From positions 2,031,501 to 2,095,500 of the forward strand of contig NZ_FMHT01000003.1 of the NCBI RefSeq assembly GCF_900091585.1: a stretch of DNA of 64,000 nucleotides. The letters run 5' to 3'. Shown here piece by piece: positions 25,551 to 34,313 of this stretch. The notes under the pieces were generated by a model. That model was not told the origin of the DNA. It searched no databases and saw only the letters and a program-made list of their open reading frames with translations. Source of the stretch: Micromonospora nigra (GTDB taxonomy: Bacteria > Actinomycetota > Actinomycetes > Mycobacteriales > Micromonosporaceae). Every line of letters starts with the position of its first letter. Position 1 is the first letter of the stretch. The position numbers and the translations under genes were made by a program.

Positions 25551-26815
25551 GATTTGTCCCTTTCTGTGGTGGACGACTCCCCGGGGGTCGACAGGATCAG
25601 CCGGACCTCGGTCCCCTCGCCCGGCCCGGACCGGATCTCCGCCCGGCCGCCGTGGCGCTTCATCCGGCCGACGATCGACCCCCGGACGCCGTGCCGGTGG
25701 TCCTCCACCGTATCCGGATCGAAGCCCTTCCCCCGGTCCCGCACGAAGACGCTGACCTGCTCGGGCTCGACCTCGGCGTACAGCGAGACCGTCTGCACCC
25801 CCGCGTGCCGCGCCGCGTTGACCAGGGCCTCGCGGGCGGCGGCCACCAACGCGCCGACCCGTTCGTCGGTCTCCCGGTCGCCGACCACCACCGTCTCGAC
25901 GGTGATCGCGAAGGTGTCCTCCACCTCGGCGGCGGCCTGCTCGACGGCGGCGGCGAACCGTTCGGTGGGCGACGCGGTGGGCTTGTAGAGCCAGCTACGC
26001 AGCGAGCGCTCCTGCCCCCGGGCCAGCCGTTGCACGGCCTTGACGTCGGTCGCGTTGCGCTGGATCAGCGCGAGGGTGTGCAGCACCTGGTCGTGCACCA
26101 TGGCCGCCAACTCCGCCCGCTCCTGCTCGCGGATGCGCCCCTCCCGTTCCGAGCGGAGCTGGTTCCACGTCCGCCAGAGCACCGGAGCGGCGACGACCCC
26201 GACGCCGGCCAGCCCGACCAGCGCGAAGATCACGCCGTTGACCACGGCGTCGAGGTTCTGGGCGGGCGAGTAGACCGCCGCGACCCCGATGATGCCCACC
26301 GCGACCAGCACCCCGCCGCCGATGAACCGCAGCACGAAGGCGCGCCGGTCGCTCTCCTCCACCACGGCGCCCAACCACGGGACCGGCAGCGATTCGCCCC
26401 ACTGCCGCCGGCGCTCGGGCGCGGACTGGTGCCAGATCACCCCCGCACCCACCGCGATGATCGCGACGAGCCATCCGGCGGTGCCGGCCGCGCCGACGAA
26501 GTCGAACAGCAGCACCTGGATCAACAGGACGCCCAGCCCGATCGCCACGAACGGCAGCAGCTGGGCGACGTCCCGCCGGGGCGGCACGGCGGTGTCGCCG
26601 GGGCGCAGCGGCACGACGGCCCAGAAGGCGGCGTACAGCAGCAGGCCGAGGCCCGACAGGCCGAGCAGGACGGTGAAGGCGACCCGGACCCGCACCACCG
26701 AGATGCCCAGGTGGTCGGCGATGCCGGCGGCCACCCCCGCCGCCATCCGGTGCTCCGGAGCGCGGTAGAGGCGGGGCGGCTGGGTCACGGTGATGATCGC
26801 GGGCTCCCTGGTCAC
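25547..26815 (-). CDS. PspC-domain sensor histidine kinase
   Basis: The 422-residue kinase opens with a PspC domain (residues about 15-72, RLYRAPEHRMAAGVAAGIADHLG and one helix), then four more hydrophobic segments to about residue 215. A HisKA_3-type dimerisation helix follows with His241 in AAMVHDQVLHTL, and an HATPase domain (N box around Asn333; FVRDRGKGFDPD; GPGEGTEVRLIL). Fusion of PspC to the kinase suggests it senses membrane state. The start is uncertain: GTG 26815, 26788 and 26884 are all in frame with weak ribosome sites. It overlaps the regulator gene by ATGA and is divergent from the PspC gene at 27005. Confidence 0.88.
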   Translation of the reverse strand: MTREPAIITVTQPPRLYRAPEHRMAAGVAAGIADHLGISVVRVRVAFTVLLGLSGLGLLLYAAFWAVVPLRPGDTAVPPRRDVAQLLPFVAIGLGVLLIQVLLFDFVGAAGTAGWLVAIIAVGAGVIWHQSAPERRRQWGESLPVPWLGAVVEESDRRAFVLRFIGGGVLVAVGIIGVAAVYSPAQNLDAVVNGVIFALVGLAGVGVVAAPVLWRTWNQLRSEREGRIREQERAELAAMVHDQVLHTLALIQRNATDVKAVQRLARGQERSLRSWLYKPTASPTERFAAAVEQAAAEVEDTFAITVETVVVGDRETDERVGALVAAAREALVNAARHAGVQTVSLYAEVEPEQVSVFVRDRGKGFDPDTVEDHRHGVRGSIVGRMKRHGGRAEIRSGPGEGTEVRLILSTPGESSTTERDKS

Positions 26816-27004
26816 GAGGTCGGCGGTCGGGAGGTCGGCGAGCCGGTCACGGAAGGCCGTCACGTCCGCCGGTCCGATCGTCACACGCCGGGTACCCGCC
26901 CGACCACGGGGACGCCCCGGACATCCGGGCCGCCGGGATCTCAGGGTGGGGTCAGGGTCGCCTCCTGAGGCCGTCCGGGCGGTCGGGGCAGCAGGATCGA
27001 GAGC

Positions 27005-28747
27005 ATGACCGAGGAAGCTGCCCAGCCACCCCGGCCCGGGGCGACCGGGCCGGACGGGGCGCCGTCGCCCGTACCGCCGGCGACCACGTCGTCTCCGCGG
27101 GGCGAACCGTCCGAACCGCCCGAACCGTCCGACGGGGAGGCCGCCACCGCCGGGGAGGCCCCCACGGCCGGGGAGGCCCCCACGGCCGGAGCCGCCCACC
27201 CGGCCGGGGTCGCCGCCGGTCGGGAAGCCGGGGACCCACCGCCGTACTCCGGCACCCCGCCCTGGGCCACCGCGCCGCCGGTGGCCGAGCCGGCCACCGG
27301 CGCGACCGACGCGGGCCCGCCACCACCGGGAGCTGGCCTGCCACCGGGAGCTGGTTCGCCACCACCGGCCGGCTTCACCTCGCGGTACGGGCTGGTGCGC
27401 CCCCGCGAGGGCCGCTACCTGGCCGGCGTGTGCGCGGCGATCGGCCGCGCCACGAACACCGATCCGGTGCTCTGGCGGGTGCTGCTCGCCGTGCTCGGCT
27501 TCTTCGGAGGCATCGGCATCCTCGTCTACGTCAGCGCCTGGCTGATCATTCCCGGCGAGGGTGACAGCGCCTCGCCCGTGGAGTCGATGCTCGGCCGGGG
27601 CCGGTCCAGCATGTCGCCGGTCACCGTGATCGTGCTGAGCGTCGTGGTCGCGGTGGGCTTCGGCTACATCGTCACCGACGCGTTCCGGGCCGTGCTGCTC
27701 GGTGCCGCGATCCTGATCGGCGGGGCGCTGCTGCTCAACCGGGAGCACCGGACCCGCGCAGCCGGGCCCGCCCCGGCCCCACCGGCCGCCCCGCCGCCCG
27801 CGCCGGCACCCCCGGTGACCTGGCCCGCGCCGCCCGCGTACGCGCCACCGGCAGCGCCCACGGTCGCGGGGCCGACCGCTCCGTGGCCGTACGCCGTGGT
27901 CTCCGGGGCCCCGACGTCCCCCCTCGGCCCCCAGGGACTCCCCGGGGAACCGACCGCCGGGCCGCCGGCGACTCCCCCGCCGGGCTGGCCCGCGCCGCCC
28001 CCCGCCCTACCGGCCACGGCTCCCCGGCCCCCGGTCTACCGGGCGCCGTTCGCCCCGCACGGCCCGTACGCCGGGCCACCGGCCGCCGGACCGTACCCGC
28101 CGGTGCGGCCACCGAAGCCAGTGAAGAGACCGCGCGAACGCTCTCCCCTCGGGGCGGTGACCTTCTCCCTGATCTTCGTGGCCCTGGGCGTGGTGGGCGT
28201 GCTCAACCTGCTCGGCGTCTTCCCGGTGAGCGCGTCGGCGTACTTCGCGGCGGCACTGGCCGTGATCGGGCTCGGCCTGCTGGTCGGCACCTGGTTCGGC
28301 CGGGCGCGCTGGCTGATCGCCCTCGGTGTGGTGACCGCCGCCGCGCTGGCGGTGGCCACGGTCGCCGAGTCCTACGACCGGGTACGCGGCGTGGACGGGG
28401 CGGTCACCTGGGCGCCCACCAGCACCCGCGACCTCGCGGACCGGTACGAGAACAGCTTCGGCGACGCGGTGCTCGACCTGCGCGCGATCGACTTCGCCGC
28501 CGGCGGCCACACGGACCTCACCGTGGGCATCAACTTCGGCAAGGCCACCGTGGTGCTGCCGCCGAACGTCGACGTGACCGCCGTGGCGCACGTCACCGCC
28601 GGCGAGGCGGTCGTCCTCGGTGAGCGCTCCAGCGGGCTCGACGGCCAGCGTCGGGAGGTCACCGACCTCGGCACGGACGGCGCCGGTGGCGGAACGCTAC
28701 GACTGACGCTCCAGGTCAACGCCGGTCAACTGGAGGTGATCCGATGA
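27005..28747 (+). CDS. PspC-domain membrane protein with LiaF-like C-terminal domain
   Basis: The 580-residue protein has a long Pro/Ala/Gly-rich N-terminal tail (about 115 residues, with tandem GEAPTA units), a PspC domain (SRYGLVRPREGRYLAGVCAA), further helices, a second proline-rich stretch and two more helices. A soluble C-terminal domain (ENSFGDAVLDLRAIDF, VGINFGKATVVLPPN) matches the toast-rack beta-helix seen in LiaF-type proteins. It is divergent from the PspC kinase, the layout expected for a stress protein controlled by that system. The next gene overlaps by ATGA. Confidence 0.82.
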   Translation: MTEEAAQPPRPGATGPDGAPSPVPPATTSSPRGEPSEPPEPSDGEAATAGEAPTAGEAPTAGAAHPAGVAAGREAGDPPPYSGTPPWATAPPVAEPATGATDAGPPPPGAGLPPGAGSPPPAGFTSRYGLVRPREGRYLAGVCAAIGRATNTDPVLWRVLLAVLGFFGGIGILVYVSAWLIIPGEGDSASPVESMLGRGRSSMSPVTVIVLSVVVAVGFGYIVTDAFRAVLLGAAILIGGALLLNREHRTRAAGPAPAPPAAPPPAPAPPVTWPAPPAYAPPAAPTVAGPTAPWPYAVVSGAPTSPLGPQGLPGEPTAGPPATPPPGWPAPPPALPATAPRPPVYRAPFAPHGPYAGPPAAGPYPPVRPPKPVKRPRERSPLGAVTFSLIFVALGVVGVLNLLGVFPVSASAYFAAALAVIGLGLLVGTWFGRARWLIALGVVTAAALAVATVAESYDRVRGVDGAVTWAPTSTRDLADRYENSFGDAVLDLRAIDFAAGGHTDLTVGINFGKATVVLPPNVDVTAVAHVTAGEAVVLGERSSGLDGQRREVTDLGTDGAGGGTLRLTLQVNAGQLEVIR

Positions 28748-29157
28748 AGGCACACCGGACCGACCTGGTCTCGTTCGCCTTCGGGCTGCTCTTCGTCGCC
28801 CTGTCCGCCTGGTGGCTGCTCGCCCAGATGCTCGGGCTGGTCCTGCCGGCGGTGGGCTGGTTCCTGGCCGGCGGGCTCATCATGGTCGGCGTCCTGGGCC
28901 TGGTCGGTGCCCTGCGGTCCAGCCGCTCGCCGGCACCGCCGCCGACGGAACCCGCGACCACGGAACCCGCGACCACAGAACCCGCGACCACAGAACCCGC
29001 GACCACGGCAGCTCCGGTGGCATCCGCCGACCCGACCCTCGACCTCACGGCCGACCAGCCGTGGTCACCCGCGGCCGGACCGGTGACCGGGGAGCCGGGA
29101 GGCGGGGCGGCGCCATCCTCCGGACCACCCTCGGCAGGCCGGGGGGCGGTCGGTTGA
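28744..29157 (+). CDS. Hypothetical two-helix membrane protein
   Basis: The 137-residue protein has two hydrophobic helices (about residues 8-30 and 35-56) and then a disordered Pro/Ala/Thr tail containing four tandem EPATT units. The start ATG overlaps the PspC gene stop as ATGA, so it is co-translated and may be an accessory of the PspC/LiaF-like protein. I recognise no family beyond this layout. The repeat tail could vary in length between strains. Confidence 0.7.
   Translation: MKAHRTDLVSFAFGLLFVALSAWWLLAQMLGLVLPAVGWFLAGGLIMVGVLGLVGALRSSRSPAPPPTEPATTEPATTEPATTEPATTAAPVASADPTLDLTADQPWSPAAGPVTGEPGGGAAPSSGPPSAGRGAVG
28948..29007. repeat. 15-bp in-frame tandem repeat (four units)
   Basis: The unit GAACCCGCGACCACG (or with a final A) occurs four times at 28948, 28963, 28978 and 28993. 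It encodes EPATT repeats in the tail of the small membrane protein. Confidence 0.9.
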
Positions 29158-29260
29158 CCGGCTCGGTGTGGCCCTCCACCGACGCGGCCTATGCTGGCCG
29201 GTGGAGGTTCCGCCGTCCGCCGCGATTGCCGTCTCTCATTTCGTCAGGAGCCCGCCCGAC

Positions 29261-30508
29261 ATGACCCAGTCCCCCGCCGTGCGCACCCCCGGCCGGTCCG
29301 GTCCGGTCCGCATCGGCGAGCGTGCCGCCCGTACCCTCGTCGCCGAGTTCGCCCGGATCAACGACCCCAAGGCCGCCCTGCTGGTCGGCGCGGCCCCGGG
29401 GTCGGCGGTGCTGGCCGCCGCGATCGACGCGCTGCTTCCCGGTGACACCCTCACGCTGGTGCCGGCCGAGGGAACCGCCGCGGGGACGCTGCGTGAACAC
29501 GTCACCGCCCAGGGCCGCTGGGTCGCCGACCGGGTGACGGTCGTCGACACCCTCGCCGAGGCCGAGCCGGCGGCGGTGGTCGTCGCGGGCGAGGCGCTCA
29601 CCGGCACCGCCGACGAGACCCGCGCCACGATCGAGGGCCTGGCCAAGTACCTCGCCGACGGTGCGGTGCTCAGCGTCGCCACCGCGCCCGGCCGGACGGC
29701 CGGAGCCGCGGCGGAGCTGGACCGGCAGGGTGCCCTGTACGGGGTCGGCGTCGACCTGGTGCTGCGGAACACCCCCCCGGTGCGGGTGTTCCGCCTCCGG
29801 TTCACCCCCGCCGACGCGGCAGCCGCCGGCTCGCTCGCGCCGGCCTACCGGCCCTCCAGCGTGCCGCTGACCCGGAGCATGCACATCGACTCCAACGGGG
29901 TGGCCGCCGCCGGGATCAGTCTGGGCCTGGCCGCGCTGGCCCGGCTGGCCCGCCCGAAGTCGAAGCTGTGGCTGCTGCCGGCCCTGGCCGCCGCGCCGGT
30001 CGCCGCCTTCTTCCGCGACCCTGAGCGGGACGTGCCGGAGGACCCGTCGGCCGTGGTCGCCGCCGCCGACGGCCAGGTGCTGTCGGTGCAGCGGCTGCAC
30101 GACGAGCGGTTCGGCGACGGCGAGTTCCTGCGGGTCGCGGTGTTCCTGTCGGTGCTGGACGTGCACGTCAACCGGTCGCCGGTGGCCGGCAAGGTGGTCG
30201 ACTACTTCGTCGCCGACGGCGGTTTCGCCAACGCGATGAAGCCGCAGGCGGAGCACAACGTGGCCGCCTACACGGTGCTGGACACCGCACACGGCACGGT
30301 CGTGGTGGCGCAGCGCACGGGACTGATCGCCCGCCGGATCGTGCAGCGGGCCCCGATCGGGTCGCTGCTGGCCCGGGGTGAACGGTTCGGGCTGATCCGG
30401 TTCGGTTCGCGTACCGACGTCTACCTGCCCGCCGACGCGGCGGACCCACTGGTCGGGCCGGGCGACAAGGTCGTCGGCGGTGCGACCGTCATCGCGCGCT
30501 GGCGCTGA
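29261..30508 (+). CDS. psd: Phosphatidylserine decarboxylase with extra N-terminal domain
   Basis: Psd makes phosphatidylethanolamine from phosphatidylserine and matures by self-cleavage to a pyruvoyl enzyme. The C-terminal part (about residues 190-415) is the short Psd type: FFRDPERDVP, LDVHVNRSPVAGKV, NVAAYTVLDT and the cleavage site Gly382-Ser383 in RFGSRTDVYLP. The first roughly 190 residues form a separate Rossmann-like domain (ALLVGAAPGSAVLAAAID, TLTLVPAEG) resembling a degenerate methyltransferase or nucleotide-binding fold. ATG 29261 has AGGAG ten bases upstream. It is convergent with pssA, the enzyme that makes its substrate. Confidence 0.9.
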   Translation: MTQSPAVRTPGRSGPVRIGERAARTLVAEFARINDPKAALLVGAAPGSAVLAAAIDALLPGDTLTLVPAEGTAAGTLREHVTAQGRWVADRVTVVDTLAEAEPAAVVVAGEALTGTADETRATIEGLAKYLADGAVLSVATAPGRTAGAAAELDRQGALYGVGVDLVLRNTPPVRVFRLRFTPADAAAAGSLAPAYRPSSVPLTRSMHIDSNGVAAAGISLGLAALARLARPKSKLWLLPALAAAPVAAFFRDPERDVPEDPSAVVAAADGQVLSVQRLHDERFGDGEFLRVAVFLSVLDVHVNRSPVAGKVVDYFVADGGFANAMKPQAEHNVAAYTVLDTAHGTVVVAQRTGLIARRIVQRAPIGSLLARGERFGLIRFGSRTDVYLPADAADPLVGPGDKVVGGATVIARWR

Positions 30509-30523
30509 CGGCAGACGTACGCG

Positions 30524-30557
30524 AAAGGGGCGCCGCGGGAGTCCGCGGCGCCCCTTT
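30524..30557. terminator. Bidirectional terminator between psd and pssA
   Basis: AAAGGGGCGCCGCGG (30524-30538) pairs perfectly with 30543-30557 around a GAGT loop, flanked by A and T runs so that both strands end in a short U-tract. Confidence 0.92.
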
Positions 30558-30616
30558 TCGTGTCTGTGTCCGGGTGCCCCTTGGTGTGTGGGCGTCCCTT
30601 CGGTGTCTGCTGCGGG

Positions 30617-31450
30617 TCAGGCGGTGCGGCGCTGGCGCAGCCACAGCCCCGGGCCACTGACCAGGTAGCCCACCACGATCAGCGCGAAAGTGAGCCGAAC
30701 GTCGATCAGCGCACCCACGACCGGGGCCAGCCAGACCCACGGCGGCAACTTGACCAGCTGGGCGAGTTTGGCGTACGGGAAGCTGGAGACCATCGCGAAG
30801 CCGAGCAGCGCCACCCCGGCGATCTGCACCAGCCCCGGCAGCGGCAGGTCGATGAGCACGGCCAGTGCCAGCACGGCGGCGGCCATCGTGGTCGGTACGC
30901 CGCAGAAGAAGCGGCCGTCCTTCGGTGAGACGTTGAACCGGGCCAGCCGGATCGCGGCGCAGGCCGCGACGAGCGCCGCGACCACGGCCGCCGCCGCCGT
31001 GGGGGCCGAACCCGCGAGGGACGCGTAGACCACCACCGGCGCGGCCAGACCGAACGAGCACATGTCGGCCAGTGAGTCCATCTGGGCACCGAACGGACTG
31101 GACACCCCGAACCTGCGGGCCAGCGCGCCGTCGAGGCCGTCGAGGAGCACGCAGGCGATCAGGAGCAGCGCGGCGATGCGCACCTCACCCTGCATCGCCA
31201 AGAAGATGGCGCCCATGCCGAGCATGAGGCTGGCCAGGGTGCACGCGTTGACCAGGGCGAACTGCATCCGGCGGGCGAGGGTGCGCTCGCCGGGCAGCAG
31301 CGGGATCGGGCCTGTCGGCGACTCGTCCACCGGCACGGTGGGCGCGAGGACCGGGGCGACCGGGGCGACGGTCTCGACGGTGGCGCGCTGGAACCGGTTC
31401 AGGCCGTACCGGCGGCGGGGGCGGTCCGCGTACCGGCGCTCGGGCAGCAT
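30617..31450 (-). CDS. pssA: CDP-diacylglycerol-serine O-phosphatidyltransferase
   Basis: PssA joins serine to CDP-diacylglycerol in the membrane, giving phosphatidylserine for Psd. The CDP-alcohol phosphotransferase signature is complete: LDGLDGALARRFG, then FGAQMDSLAD. About six to eight helices follow a roughly 55-residue polar N-terminus. The start is unsure. ATG 31450 gives 277 residues and coincides with the point where codons become almost all G/C-ending. GTG 31612 has a better ribosome site (GGAGGAAAC), but the extra 54 residues are Arg-rich with only about 70% G/C third positions, so I prefer 31450. Confidence 0.9.
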   Translation of the reverse strand: MLPERRYADRPRRRYGLNRFQRATVETVAPVAPVLAPTVPVDESPTGPIPLLPGERTLARRMQFALVNACTLASLMLGMGAIFLAMQGEVRIAALLLIACVLLDGLDGALARRFGVSSPFGAQMDSLADMCSFGLAAPVVVYASLAGSAPTAAAAVVAALVAACAAIRLARFNVSPKDGRFFCGVPTTMAAAVLALAVLIDLPLPGLVQIAGVALLGFAMVSSFPYAKLAQLVKLPPWVWLAPVVGALIDVRLTFALIVVGYLVSGPGLWLRQRRTA

Positions 31451-32145
31451 CACGTCGGTGGCCGTGCGCAGGTCACCGTCGCGGCGACCGACCCGAACCA
31501 GCAGCACCTGACGGGCGAGGGAACCACTACGGCGTAGCGGGCCCGCCCAGCGGCGCCCGGCAGGGCGCGGACTGTCAGTCGTACGACGCCGGCGCCATGG
31601 GGCTCTCGGCACGTTTCCTCCATCACCGGATCGGGTGGCCGCCGCGAGGGCGGGTGTCCGGCTGTCTCGTGCCGGACCTTTCTGGCCCGGCAGCCGTTTT
31701 GCGGAGTACACCATTGCACAGGGCAACGGGGCTTGGCGATAGCTGCCGGCGGAACTGTCTCCTGGTGGAACCGCGCGAACCGCTCTTTTATTCCCAGCCC
31801 GGGCCGCAACGCCTGTTTCCTCCATCAACCCGTCTCTGACTCTACCGGAGCCCGCCCACCCCGGCCGGGCTGGTGATCACTATGACACTCGATGCCCGTT
31901 TGGCAGCACCCGGAGAGCTGCCGCCCGTGATCGAACGGGCACCTTTGGTCACCGGGCGAATGGGGGGTCGACCGGTCGGACACACCCGGCCCGGCCGGTC
32001 GGTGCCGTCCACGTCGACGGCGCCACCCGTCCGACGGTCACGGAGCGTCCCCGGTTCCGCCGTCGGCGGCACGATCCACACGGCCACGCCCGGGGTCGGC
32101 GGGCGGGCGCTGAGCGTCCACGACGGCTCGTCGAGCAGCTCAGCG
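31451..32145. other. Upstream region of pssA, no clear gene
   Basis: The stretch includes a GATGGAGGAAAC motif twice on the minus strand (31613-31624 and 31813-31824) and an AT-richer patch around 31680-31800 that may contain the pssA promoter. An open frame continuous with pssA runs to 31828, but its codon use does not look like coding sequence. Confidence 0.45.
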
Positions 32146-33072
32146 TCAGCGACCGTCGCGCGGAGCCGGGTGATTCAGCGCCAGGGCGGCGATCTCGGTG
32201 AGCGGCAGGGCCGCCAGGCCGGTCGGCGCGAACCAGCCCGCCCGGGCGGTGGAGCCGCCGGCCAGCTCGGTCACCAGCGGCTCGGTGGGAGTGTCCACCG
32301 CCACCCGGTAGAGCACCCGGACCCCGTGCCAGTCGATCGGACGCCCCTCCGGGCCCCACGCCGCCGGGTTGTGCAGGTTGTCCACGCCCATCAGCTCGAC
32401 CACCCGACCGAGCTGACCGGTCTCCTCCACCAGTTCCCGCAGCAACGCGGTGACCGGCTGCTCGCCGTGATCCGTCCCGCCACCGGGCAGGTGCCAGCGC
32501 CCGGCACCCGGGTACCCGTCGGCGATCATCGTGAGCAGCACCCGCCCGGCCGGATCGGTGACCAGGCCGTACGCCCCGAAGCGCTGTCGCCGGTCGGGCG
32601 GGGGCGGGGCGGCCTGAGCGGCCGGCAGGGTGGTGGGCAGCCCCGGCGGCAAGGGTCTGACGCCCAGCCCGAGCAGCTCGGCGGTGAAGGGCATCAGCGG
32701 CAGGGTCGCCGCCCGCGCGACACTGAACCAACCCAGCTCGTCGCTGCCGCCGGCCGGCTCCGGTCCGCGCACGCCCGGCTCGGCTGTCACGTCGAAGACC
32801 AGCCGGTCGGTGTGCACGGCGACCCCGGCGTCGGCGAACACGGCCACGTCGGCGACGGCCGCCCGGATCCCGGCCACCGCCACTGCCAGCCCGGTCTCCT
32901 CGGCGAACTCACGGACGGCCGCCTCAACCGGGTGCTCGGCGTGCGACAGCCCACCGCCCGGCAGCTGCCAGACACCCGGGTACGCGCACCTGGCCGACCT
33001 CCGGGCGAGCAGCACCCGCCCGTCGTCGTCCCACAACACCCCGTACGCCGCCACCCGTCTCCGCTGTTCCAC
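32146..33072 (-). CDS. Protein with two NUDIX hydrolase domains
   Basis: The 308-residue protein has two tandem NUDIX domains. Each begins with a similar RxxAYGVL / RFGAYGLV strand and has a full NUDIX box: GGLSHAEHPVEAAVREFAEE (about residues 41-60) and GGTDHGEQPVTALLRELVEE (about 197-216). NUDIX proteins hydrolyse nucleoside diphosphates linked to another moiety; the substrate cannot be predicted here. The neighbour at 33221 has the same double architecture, so the pair arose by duplication. An AT-rich 15-bp inverted repeat lies between them. Confidence 0.85.
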   Translation of the reverse strand: MEQRRRVAAYGVLWDDDGRVLLARRSARCAYPGVWQLPGGGLSHAEHPVEAAVREFAEETGLAVAVAGIRAAVADVAVFADAGVAVHTDRLVFDVTAEPGVRGPEPAGGSDELGWFSVARAATLPLMPFTAELLGLGVRPLPPGLPTTLPAAQAAPPPPDRRQRFGAYGLVTDPAGRVLLTMIADGYPGAGRWHLPGGGTDHGEQPVTALLRELVEETGQLGRVVELMGVDNLHNPAAWGPEGRPIDWHGVRVLYRVAVDTPTEPLVTELAGGSTARAGWFAPTGLAALPLTEIAALALNHPAPRDGR

Positions 33073-33104
33073 GACCCACTCCCCACCCGTCGGCCCGTCG
33101 AACC

Positions 33105-33159
33105 GATCATGAAGTTATTACCGTCGACTCCGGCGTGTCCCGACAATAACTTCATGATC
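33105..33159. repeat. AT-rich 15-bp perfect inverted repeat between the NUDIX paralogues
   Basis: GATCATGAAGTTATT (33105-33119) and its exact complement AATAACTTCATGATC (33145-33159) flank a 25-base GC-rich centre. The arms are about 70% A+T in an otherwise G+C-rich region, so they stand out as unlike their neighbours. It may be a dispersed palindromic element, a terminator for the upstream gene (33221-34168) or an operator; the sequence does not decide. Confidence 0.85.
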
Positions 33160-33220
33160 ACCGGAGCGGGGCAGGCGGGAGGCGGGGACGGCAGAGCAGG
33201 GCGGAGACGGCGGAGTGGGG

Positions 33221-34168
33221 TCAGGTCAGGCGGGCGGCTTGCACGGCCTCGGCGGTGACCTCGGTGAGGCGGTCGGTGGGCAGCGCGCCCAACTCGTCCC
33301 GGCCGAACCAGCGGGCCTCGCAGGTGGAGCCGCCGACGTCGCCGACGGTCGGCGGGGCGGGCTGGTCGACCACGACCCGGTAGAAGGCGCGCACGCCGTG
33401 CCAGTCGATCGGGTAGCCCTCCGGGCCGAGCGAGGCCGCGTCGCGGTGGCTGGCCACCCCGAGCAGCTCGACCAGGCGGCCCCGCTGCCCGGTCTCCTCG
33501 ACCAGTTCCCGGATCAGCGCCGCGCCCGGCTGCTCGCCGTAGTCGGTGCCGCCGCCGGGTAGGTGCCAGCAGCCGGCACCCGGGTAGCCGTCGGACACCC
33601 GGGTGAGCAGCACCCGGCCGGCCGGATCGGTCACCACGGCGTACGCGGCGAAGCGCTGCGCGCGGTGCAGCCCGTCCGGGCCCGGCACGGCGTAGAAGGA
33701 GGGGAACTCCGGGGGCTCGTCGGGCACGATGTCCGCCGAGGAGGCGGGCAGCCCGAGCGCGCGGGCGGTGAAGGAGCGCAGCGGCAGCTCACGCGCCTCG
33801 TCGAGGGTGACCCAGCGGGCCAGGTCGGTCGGCCGGTCCACCCGGTCGGTGAGCGTGCCCCCGCGGACCGAGACCCGGTAGACCAGGCGGTCGGTGTGGA
33901 TCGTGATGCCCCGCTCGGGCAGTGCCCGCATGTCTGCCAGCACGTCGTGCAGGCCGCAGACGGCGACCGACAGCCCGGTCTCGGCGGCGGTCTCGCGGAC
34001 GACCGTGTGGTTCGGGTCCTCGCCGTGGTCGACGGCCCCGCCGGGCAGGGACCACGTGCCGGGGGTGCCGGAGCGCTCCGATGCGCGGACCAGCAACACA
34101 CGGCCGACTTCATCAGCACAAACTGCGTACGCCGCGATTCTGCGGAGCGGCTCCAGCATGGTGGTCAC
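33221..34168 (-). CDS. Second protein with two NUDIX hydrolase domains
   Basis: The 315-residue paralogue of the 32146-33072 gene has boxes GGAVDHGEDPNHTVVRETAA (first Glu pair altered to Ala-Glu) and GGTDYGEQPGAALIRELVEE. The altered first box suggests that the N-terminal domain may have lost or changed activity while the second is intact. Both genes share segments such as DPAGRVLLTR / GYPGAGCWHLPGG. Start at 34168 (GTG; MTTMLEPLRRIAAYAV) is plausible; an ATG three codons in is an alternative. It is divergent from the PspC gene at 34314. Confidence 0.82.
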   Translation of the reverse strand: MTTMLEPLRRIAAYAVCADEVGRVLLVRASERSGTPGTWSLPGGAVDHGEDPNHTVVRETAAETGLSVAVCGLHDVLADMRALPERGITIHTDRLVYRVSVRGGTLTDRVDRPTDLARWVTLDEARELPLRSFTARALGLPASSADIVPDEPPEFPSFYAVPGPDGLHRAQRFAAYAVVTDPAGRVLLTRVSDGYPGAGCWHLPGGGTDYGEQPGAALIRELVEETGQRGRLVELLGVASHRDAASLGPEGYPIDWHGVRAFYRVVVDQPAPPTVGDVGGSTCEARWFGRDELGALPTDRLTEVTAEAVQAARLT

Positions 34169-34313
34169 GGGGGGAAATTCTCCCTGTGTCCGGTTACCAG
34201 TATCGAGAAGAGTCAGATTCCTGACTGAACGCTTGCCGGGTCAGGGGTGGTTCAGGGTATGGATCCGGGCGGTCACCGAGGTCGTCCCGACGCCCGGTGT
34301 GGACCGTGGAGTC

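Noticed and set aside
31451..31828. N-terminal extension of PssA by up to 126 residues
   Set aside because: Third-codon G+C drops to about 70% and the sequence is Arg-rich. The GTG at 31612 has a good ribosome site and remains an alternative start, mentioned in the gene entry.
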